From Prolixibacteraceae bacterium (GTDB lineage: Bacteria > Bacteroidota > Bacteroidia > Bacteroidales > Prolixibacteraceae), in assembly GCA_014380255.1 (NCBI GenBank), contig JACMKG010000091.1, forward strand, positions 1-12,920: a DNA stretch of 12,920 nucleotides. Direction: 5' to 3'. The notes below the pieces were generated by a model. That model searched no databases. It was not told the DNA's origin and saw only the letters and a program-made list of their open reading frames with translations. Each line of letters opens with the position of its first letter. Positions within the stretch are counted from its first letter, which is position 1. The position numbers were made by a program, and so were the translations under genes. This document shows, in pieces, positions 7,703 to 12,920 of this stretch.

Positions 7703-8698
7703 CTAAGGCACTTCAACCGAATTCAATATTTCAGCAATGATTTCTTCTGAAGTAATGTTATTCGCTTCGGCCTCATAGCTTAACCCAATACGGTGACGCA
7801 TCACATCGGGGCATACCGCACGAACGTCTTCAGGAATTACATAGCCACGACGTTTGATAAAGGCATAGGCCTTGGCAGCCTGTGCAAGGCTTATACTGGC
7901 ACGGGGTGAACCTCCGTAAGAGATCATATCCACATATTTATCCAATTTATAAGCTTTTGGATCACGGGTGGCAAATACAATGTCCACAATGTATTTTTGA
8001 ATCTTCTCATCCATATACACATCCTTGACCACCTCACGGGCATTCAAGATATCAGAAGTGCGAACCACCTTGGAGGCTGTCGGGAATTGTTTCAATAAAT
8101 TCTGCTGGATAATCAATCTTTCTTCGTCTTTTGTGGGATAGTTGATTACCACCTTCAGCATGAAACGGTCAACCTGAGCCTCTGGCAGCGGATAAGTTCC
8201 TTCCTGCTCAATGGGGTTTTGTGTGGCCATTACCAAAAACGGCTCTTCCAGGTGGTAGGTGTGTTCCCCGATGGTAATATGATGTTCCTGCATGGCTTCA
8301 AGTAAGGCTGACTGCACTTTCGCGGGTGCCCTGTTGATCTCATCCGCCAAAACGAAATTGGTAAAGATCGGCCCTTTCTTAACGACAAACTCTTCGTTTT
8401 TCTGACTGTAGATCATTGTTCCCACCAAGTCGGCAGGCAACAGGTCAGGGGTAAACTGAATACGGGCAAACTTAGCATCTATACTGGTTGCCAGTGTGTT
8501 GATGGCCAAGGTTTTTGCCAGTCCGGGAACCCCTTCCAACAGAATATGTCCTCCAGCCAATAGCCCTACCAAAAGGCTCTCTACCAAATGTTTCTGTCCA
8601 ACAATAACTTTGTTCATCTCCATGCTGATGATGTCGACAAATGAACTTTCTCTCTGAATTCTTTCGTTTAATTCGCGGATATCAACTGCTTGATTCAT
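7703..8698 (-). CDS. moxR: MoxR-type AAA+ ATPase
   Basis: The 331-residue product is a full-length MoxR ATPase. Walker A is GVPGLAKT (56-63). Walker B is FVLADE (115-120), extended by INRAP. The sensor 1 stretch MATQNPIEQEGTYPLPEAQ (157-175) is followed by VDRF, and the sensor 2 region is GGSPRAS (262-268). MoxR ATPases are hexameric chaperone-like enzymes that act on VWA-domain partners encoded nearby; here these are the DUF58 protein, BatA and BatB. It has no signal peptide and is cytosolic. ATG at 8698 is taken because it gives the usual short N-terminal helix before the AAA+ core. It is the first gene of the bat operon and diverges from truA. Confidence 0.95.
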   Translation of the reverse strand: MNQAVDIRELNERIQRESSFVDIISMEMNKVIVGQKHLVESLLVGLLAGGHILLEGVPGLAKTLAINTLATSIDAKFARIQFTPDLLPADLVGTMIYSQKNEEFVVKKGPIFTNFVLADEINRAPAKVQSALLEAMQEHHITIGEHTYHLEEPFLVMATQNPIEQEGTYPLPEAQVDRFMLKVVINYPTKDEERLIIQQNLLKQFPTASKVVRTSDILNAREVVKDVYMDEKIQKYIVDIVFATRDPKAYKLDKYVDMISYGGSPRASISLAQAAKAYAFIKRRGYVIPEDVRAVCPDVMRHRIGLSYEAEANNITSEEIIAEILNSVEVP

Positions 8699-8846
8699 AT
8701 TTTAAATTATAAGGATTAATTGCTTGTTTTTTGAGTACACGAAAATAGGTGTTAGCAACATGAAAAAGGATAAATTTACGTTAAATTTTGTTAAGCTATA
8801 CTTCTCCATAAAGGCTGTAAAAGTTAATAAAAGAACTTACTTTTAA

Positions 8847-8877
8847 CAAAATATCCAACCCTTTTTTACATTTGCAA
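8847..8877 (-). promoter_or_regulatory. Candidate promoter of the bat operon
   Basis: On the minus strand, TTG (8877-8875), a 20-nt spacer and ATATTTTG (8854-8847) resemble the Bacteroidetes -33/-7 elements. TAnnTTTG is matched only in the TTTG half. The predicted leader to the moxR ATG is about 140 nt. It overlaps the truA -7 element on the other strand. This is the best site I found in the divergent region, but the match is moderate. Confidence 0.35.
8867..8874 (+). promoter_or_regulatory. Candidate -7 element of truA
   Basis: TACATTTG fits the Bacteroidetes -7 consensus TAnnTTTG exactly and ends 17 nt before the truA start. No clear TTG lies 19-21 nt upstream; TTTTA at 8841-8845 is the closest. 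If used, the mRNA leader would be only about 10 nt. Confidence 0.45.
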
Positions 8878-8891
8878 CAAAAAACAATCCA

Positions 8892-9662
8892 TTGACTCAA
8901 AGATATTTCATAGAATTGGCCTATAAAGGAACTAAATTCCACGGCTGGCAGGTGCAACCCAATGCGGTCTCGGTGCAGGAATGCCTGGAAAAAGCATTAA
9001 GTACCATAACGCGTGAAACCCTTGCTGTTACAGGGGCAGGCAGAACCGACACAGGCGTCCATGCCTCCTATTTTGTGGCTCATTTCGATTCCTTAAAACC
9101 CAATCTTGATCATCCTGATTTTGCCCATAAGCTGAATAGCTTTCTCAAAGAGGATATAGTCATTTTTAAGATTAGTAAAGTCAATTCAGAGGTACATGCG
9201 CGCTTTGATGCTCTTTCCAGAACGTATCATTACCACATGAACCTGGTAAAAGATCCTTTTTCTGTCGAGACTTCGTGGTATTTTTATCGCCAGCCGGATG
9301 TGGAATTGATGAATAAAGCCTGTAAACTTTTATTTAACTATGTTGATTTTACAAGTTTCAGTAAGCTGCATACCGATGTAAAAACTAACAACTGTAAAAT
9401 CATGCAGGCCGAATGGATGCAACAGGGCGATAAGCTTGTTTTTGTGGTGAAGGCCGACCGGTTCCTTCGCAACATGGTGCGCGCCATCGTGGGCACTTTG
9501 CTGGAGGTCGGGTTTGGTAAAATGAACCTGGAGGAATTTCAAGCGGTCATCGAACGAAAGGACCGCGGGGCTGCCGGACTGTCGGTACCGGCCCACGGCT
9601 TGTTTTTAACCGATATTGAATACCCTGAATCCATCTTCCAGCGAACGATTCTTAATCTATAA
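8892..9662 (+). CDS. truA: TruA: tRNA pseudouridine(38-40) synthase
   Basis: TruA converts uridines 38-40 of the tRNA anticodon arm to pseudouridine in the cytosol. The 256-residue product has the usual length. It starts with the family N-terminus RYFIELAYKGTKFHGWQ, and the catalytic aspartate is D53 in GAGRTDTGVHA. Further conserved parts are SRTYHYH (109-115), KADRFLRNMVRAIVGTLLEVG (about 188-207) and HGLFLTDIEY (235-244). The start codon is TTG at 8892. No ATG lies close by in frame, and the family core begins four residues later, so the TTG is needed. It stands alone, diverging from moxR and converging on the M13 peptidase gene. A repeat begins one base after its stop. Confidence 0.96.
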   Translation: MTQRYFIELAYKGTKFHGWQVQPNAVSVQECLEKALSTITRETLAVTGAGRTDTGVHASYFVAHFDSLKPNLDHPDFAHKLNSFLKEDIVIFKISKVNSEVHARFDALSRTYHYHMNLVKDPFSVETSWYFYRQPDVELMNKACKLLFNYVDFTSFSKLHTDVKTNNCKIMQAEWMQQGDKLVFVVKADRFLRNMVRAIVGTLLEVGFGKMNLEEFQAVIERKDRGAAGLSVPAHGLFLTDIEYPESIFQRTILNL

Positions 9663-9663
9663 T

Positions 9664-9752
9664 AACCACATAGACACATAGAACACATAGTCAAAATAAA
9701 ATACTACTCATTCATTTATTAAAATCTATGTGTTCTATGTGTCTATGTGGTT
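9664..9752. repeat. Perfect 27-bp inverted repeat made of CACATAG units
   Basis: The arms at 9664-9690 and 9726-9752 are exact reverse complements, with a 35-nt AT-rich loop. Each arm holds three CACATAG units spaced 8 and 9 nt apart. It lies between the convergent truA and peptidase genes, so either transcript would fold into a strong hairpin. Neither side has a T-run, so a classical terminator is not supported, though it could block read-through or protect 3' ends. CACATAG/CTATGTG repeats are common between genes in Bacteroidota, from general knowledge. A third, diverged copy lies at 12819-12845. Confidence 0.85.
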
Positions 9753-9783
9753 CCTCAATTAAAATATATCAATCTGTCGATAT

Positions 9784-11826
9784 CTACCAAATCCTAACAA
9801 TCATGCTGTCGGGCCTCCACATCTTGTCGCCTTCTTTTACGCCAAAAGCCTTGTAGAACTCGGGCATGTTGGAAAGTGTTCCGATAACGCGGTATTTGGC
9901 TGGCGAATGTTCATCACTGCGCACCTGGTTGGCTATCGCCTCGGGCCGCTGGTTCACCATCCATGCCAGGGCATAGCCCAGGAAGAAGCGCTGATCGGGT
10001 GAAAGGTCTGCGATCACCTGATTTTCCCGATATTGTTTGGTCTTTTTGAAAGCTTCATAGCCCATGATAATACCCCCTAAATCGGCAATGTTTTCCCCTT
10101 GCGTAAGCTCCCCGTTGATGTGAAGGCTGTCGACCGGGATATACCGATTGAACTGTTCAACAATCATCTTGGTCTTGCTGTAGAATTTGATGCTGTCTTC
10201 CTTGGTCCACCAGTTGTTCAGGTTCCCCTGAGCATCAAATTTGCTTCCCTGGTCGTCAAAGCCATGCGTAATTTCATGGGCAAAAGTTGAACCGCCAATA
10301 ATGGCATACAGGATGGCATCATCAGCCAGCACACGCTCATAACCCGGTACGATGATGTTGCTTCCAGGAATCACCAGTTCATTGTTGGACGGATTGTAAT
10401 ACGCATTATAGGTTTGTGGCTGTATTTCCCATTCGGTGCGGTCGACAGGCTTTCCATATTTTGAAATCATATAGCCAAAATGCCACATATTGGCATTTAC
10501 CGCATTGTCGGCATAGGAAGTTCTACTGATTTCAAGTTTGCTCAGATCTTTCCACTTGTCGGGATAACCCACTTTCATGATCATGGAACCCAGCTTTGCC
10601 AAGGCCTTTTCCTTGGTGGCATCGCTCATCCAGTCCAGGTTTTTAATCCTTTCGCCAAACACCGTTTTCACGGCATTCCCTATTTCCAGAAGCTTTTCTT
10701 TGGTGCCTGCCGGGAGATATTCATTGACATATACCTGCCCGATTAATTCACCCAGATAAGCATCGTTTTGCTCAACCACTCTTTTCCATCTCGGCTTAGG
10801 CTGTTCGATGCCCCTGATGGTTTGCGAATAAAAGCTGAACATCTCCATGTAGGTGGCATCATCTACATAGCTGGCCATACCCCTTGTGAAATGGTATTTC
10901 AGGTAATTCTTCCAATCATCCAACCCAAACGTTTTTAGGCTTTCATTTAAGCCTTTTATATAATCAGGTTGACCTACAATCACACTATCCAGGTTCGGCA
11001 ATCCTGTTTCCTGCGCAAAGACTTTCCAGTCGATATTGGGAGCAAGTTCTGAAAGTTGCTTAAACGATAACTTGGTGTAATTCTTATGCGGATCGCGGGT
11101 ATCTTCTTTTTTACGGGACGACAAGGCCAGAGCCGTCTCCAGCTTCATAACCCTTGAAGCCGCTTGCTGTGCCCGGGTGGAATCATACTTCAATATCCTG
11201 AATGTATTTTCAAGGTGTTGTTCAAATTTCTTCCTTACCTGAACGGTGCGTGCATCGTTGTCTACATAATAGGACCGGTCGGGAAGACTTAACCCTCCCT
11301 GCCATACTTGCACGGCGTTTTTGCTGCTGATTTTGCTGTCTTGCCAAACACCGAAAATAAACATGGGCGCTCCTGAACTGCGGTGAACAAATGAAGCCAT
11401 CGAGGCCAATGTGCTGTAATCGTGGATGGCATCAATCTGATCCAGGTATTTTTGAATGGATGAAATGCCTGCTTTATTTAACTGAACGCTATCCATGCCC
11501 GTGAAATAGAAATCGCCTATTTTCTGCTTGTTGCTTCCCTGCTCCTGATTGACTTCAGCGGCCGACGACTTGCATATCTTAAGTATCTGCGAATTAATGG
11601 TATCCTGTATTACCTGCCATATCCCGGCACTTTGCTCACTGGGGGCTATGGGGTTTTCCTTGAACCACCGGCCGTTGGCATACAGAAAGAAATCATCGCC
11701 CGGGTTAACGGTCGAGTCAATATGACTGGCCAGCGCGTCTTTTACTTCACTCTTTTTCGAAGGCTGGCATGAAAAGAAGACTCCTAAAAGAATCAAAAGC
11801 CCGGAGAATATAAGAAACTGTCTCAT
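9784..11826 (-). CDS. M13 family zinc endopeptidase, predicted lipoprotein
   Basis: This is a neprilysin/PepO-like metalloprotease that cuts short peptides. With ATG at 11826 the product has 680 residues. It opens with a lipoprotein signal, a hydrophobic run ending in VFFSC (Cys20). The zinc site is HEITH (517-521), and the third ligand is E578 in GENIAD, with D582 next to it. The substrate-binding motif NAYYNP (474-479) is present. An upstream TTG (11835) would add only three residues; the ATG is preferred because it directly precedes a lipoprotein signal. The segment that is usually FPAGIL reads IPGSNIIVPG, and the C-terminus is VRIW without the family's cysteine. Both suggest a divergent subfamily with intact catalysis. 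It is probably anchored on the periplasmic or outer-membrane side. It stands alone between truA and the kinase-like gene. Confidence 0.93.
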   Translation of the reverse strand: MRQFLIFSGLLILLGVFFSCQPSKKSEVKDALASHIDSTVNPGDDFFLYANGRWFKENPIAPSEQSAGIWQVIQDTINSQILKICKSSAAEVNQEQGSNKQKIGDFYFTGMDSVQLNKAGISSIQKYLDQIDAIHDYSTLASMASFVHRSSGAPMFIFGVWQDSKISSKNAVQVWQGGLSLPDRSYYVDNDARTVQVRKKFEQHLENTFRILKYDSTRAQQAASRVMKLETALALSSRKKEDTRDPHKNYTKLSFKQLSELAPNIDWKVFAQETGLPNLDSVIVGQPDYIKGLNESLKTFGLDDWKNYLKYHFTRGMASYVDDATYMEMFSFYSQTIRGIEQPKPRWKRVVEQNDAYLGELIGQVYVNEYLPAGTKEKLLEIGNAVKTVFGERIKNLDWMSDATKEKALAKLGSMIMKVGYPDKWKDLSKLEISRTSYADNAVNANMWHFGYMISKYGKPVDRTEWEIQPQTYNAYYNPSNNELVIPGSNIIVPGYERVLADDAILYAIIGGSTFAHEITHGFDDQGSKFDAQGNLNNWWTKEDSIKFYSKTKMIVEQFNRYIPVDSLHINGELTQGENIADLGGIIMGYEAFKKTKQYRENQVIADLSPDQRFFLGYALAWMVNQRPEAIANQVRSDEHSPAKYRVIGTLSNMPEFYKAFGVKEGDKMWRPDSMIVRIW

Positions 11827-11991
11827 AGTATTCAATTTGTATGATAATCATTACCAGCCTGTTGATAGGAGCTTGGTAAGGAAAATTAGGATTCGTTATT
11901 CATTACAAGATAGTTATTTCTAAGATTAAAAAACAGTTTTATAACATAAATTTAGCAGGCTAATATTGATCGTTTTATTTTTTTAATTATG

Positions 11992-12024
11992 TTTTGATTC
12001 GTAGCTTTAACAAATAATGCTTTG
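11992..12024 (+). promoter_or_regulatory. Candidate promoter of the kinase-like gene
   Basis: TTTTG (11992-11996), a 20-nt spacer and ATGCTTTG (12017-12024) resemble the Bacteroidetes -33/-7 pair. The TTTG half is exact, while TA is replaced by AT. The leader to the ATG at 12065 would be about 35 nt. The rest of this 238-nt divergent region is AT-rich, and I see no convincing promoter for the peptidase gene in it. Confidence 0.35.
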
Positions 12025-12064
12025 TGTGAATGAATGATAAAACCGCAACTAATAACCTACTGTT

Positions 12065-12787
12065 ATGAATGATTTTCTAAGTAATTACCTTATTTCGGTT
12101 GAGAAGAAGAACACTGTCAGAACCCAAAGGCCCGGTCCGGTGGTGACCATCTCGCGTGAATGTGGATGTTCTGCCAATCGTATCGCTACCAAGCTTTCAA
12201 AGATTCTTACCGGTTACAACTATCTTTCAGATACCAAAACGGATGTCGAATGGAAATGGGTGAGCAAGGAAGTCATTGAAATGGCAGCCCTTGAATTGGA
12301 AACGCATCCAAACACCATTAAGAATGTGTTTTTGGGTGAAGCCAAACAAAGTATCCATGAGGTAACTACCGCCTTTTCCAACTCAAAGGTTTATGATGCC
12401 GACGACCAGCATGTCATTGATACGGTTAAATCCATCATCCGAAGCATAGCCGAAGATGGCCATTATATCATCGTGGGGCGAGCTGCCAGCGTTATTGCAC
12501 AGGACATCCCCCAGCGCCTGAGCATTAAGCTGCAGGCTCCTTTGGAATGGCGCATCAACCGCATTATGCAGATCAGTAACCTCTCCTGGAACGATGCCCA
12601 GGACTATGTGCTTGAAACGGATCGTCAGCGCAACCTGTTCGTTGAACACTTGGCAGGACGGCAGCTGGATAACAACGACTTTGACCTGATCTTTAACTAC
12701 TCTACCATGCTCGATGACCATATCGTGGATGTGGTAATCAACGTGTTGAAAAACAAAAAGATCATCCCAATGGCCGAAGCGGAATAG
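12065..12787 (+). CDS. Cytidylate-kinase-like family protein
   Basis: The 240-residue product resembles the cytidylate-kinase-like group. Its N-terminal strand and loop, VVTISRECGCSANRIATKL (26-44), sit where the family usually has ISRxYGSGGxxIA. A central IIVGRAASVI (135-144) matches the family's VGRGA region. The segment RINRIMQISNLSWNDAQDY (163-181), followed by ETDRQRNLFVEHLAG (184-198), looks like the arginine-rich lid over the phosphate groups. The glycine-rich nucleotide loop is altered (CGCSAN in place of YGSGG), so CMP kinase activity is uncertain; it may phosphorylate something else or only bind nucleotide. It is cytosolic, with no signal peptide. ATG at 12065 fits the alignment. 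It is not part of an operon in this window. Confidence 0.8.
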   Translation: MNDFLSNYLISVEKKNTVRTQRPGPVVTISRECGCSANRIATKLSKILTGYNYLSDTKTDVEWKWVSKEVIEMAALELETHPNTIKNVFLGEAKQSIHEVTTAFSNSKVYDADDQHVIDTVKSIIRSIAEDGHYIIVGRAASVIAQDIPQRLSIKLQAPLEWRINRIMQISNLSWNDAQDYVLETDRQRNLFVEHLAGRQLDNNDFDLIFNYSTMLDDHIVDVVINVLKNKKIIPMAEAE

Positions 12788-12818
12788 GAATCTAAATAAG
12801 TATAACTAGCATAAAGAT

Positions 12819-12845
12819 AAACACATAGGCACATAGTACACATAG
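12819..12845. repeat. Single diverged copy of the CACATAG repeat
   Basis: This 27-nt sequence matches the left arm at 9664-9690 at 24 of 27 positions. The three changes fall at positions 3, 11 and 19, which are just the spacer bases between CACATAG units. It lies 31 nt after the stop of the kinase-like gene. No inverted partner follows within the window. The flanking 12846-12920 holds no gene or clear terminator. Confidence 0.75.
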
Positions 12846-12920
12846 GATAATTTTTAACGATGTGTCATCTGCCCCGAACCACTCAGAGTGTGTTTTAAAA
12901 ACAGATACCCATGAAATGTT

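Noticed and set aside
9330..9596. Minus-strand open frame of 88 codons
   Set aside because: It is antisense to conserved truA coding sequence and resembles no family.
9664..9690. CRISPR-like repeat made of CACATAG units
   Set aside because: Units are 7 nt with 1-2 nt spacers, and there are no unique spacers or cas genes.
9664..9752. Intrinsic bidirectional terminator
   Set aside because: The stem is perfect but neither side is followed by a T-run, so it is listed as a repeat. Some effect on termination remains possible.
11905..11912. Possible -7 element (TATCTTGT on the minus strand) for the peptidase gene
   Set aside because: The last two positions do not fit the consensus and no TTG lies at the expected upstream distance.
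12880..12900. Terminator after the kinase-like gene (CACTCAGAGTG followed by TGTTTT)
   Set aside because: The dyad is only 11 nt with almost no loop, and the T-run is four bases. Too weak to call.

Overview
The window looks like chromosomal DNA from a member of the Bacteroidota. The evidence is a complete Bat (Bacteroides aerotolerance) operon, a near absence of Shine-Dalgarno sequences, promoter-like sites matching the Bacteroidetes -33/-7 consensus (TTTG, about 20 nt, TAnnTTTG), and intergenic repeats made of short AT-rich units. I cannot name a genus. I see no phage, insertion sequence, CRISPR array, tRNA or rRNA.

Bases 126-8698 form one long minus-strand operon, transcribed from right to left: moxR (AAA+ ATPase), a DUF58 protein, a single-pass membrane protein, batA, batB, batC, batD and batE. 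A hairpin followed by a T-rich run just after batE looks like the operon terminator. Most spacings are 6-20 nt. Two gaps are much longer, moxR/DUF58 (149 nt) and batC/batD (140 nt), and each is filled by a different repeat element. The batC/batD gap also holds a very good promoter match facing batD.

The operon encodes a membrane machine. MoxR is the cytosolic ATPase. DUF58, BatA and BatB each carry an intact metal-binding (MIDAS) von Willebrand A-type fold. BatC and BatE carry TPR repeats. BatD and the membrane protein upstream of batA have beta-rich extracytoplasmic regions, one membrane segment, and a related cytosolic tail. Homologous systems have been linked to stress tolerance, envelope integrity and virulence. 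The molecular task is not settled in general and cannot be read from this sequence.

To the right, truA (tRNA pseudouridine synthase, +) diverges from moxR over a 193-nt region. It converges on a gene for a lipoprotein-type M13 zinc endopeptidase (-), with a perfect 27-bp inverted repeat between them. A cytidylate-kinase-like gene (+) diverges from the peptidase gene across 238 nt and is followed by a single degenerate copy of the same repeat. The last 75 bases contain no gene I can support.

The main points of interest are non-coding: the promoter overlapping a repeat inside the bat operon, three repeat families that each sit next to stop codons, and the perfect inverted repeat after truA. 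On the protein side, the shared tail of BatD and its operon partner, and the altered nucleotide-loop region of the kinase-like protein, deserve a second look.
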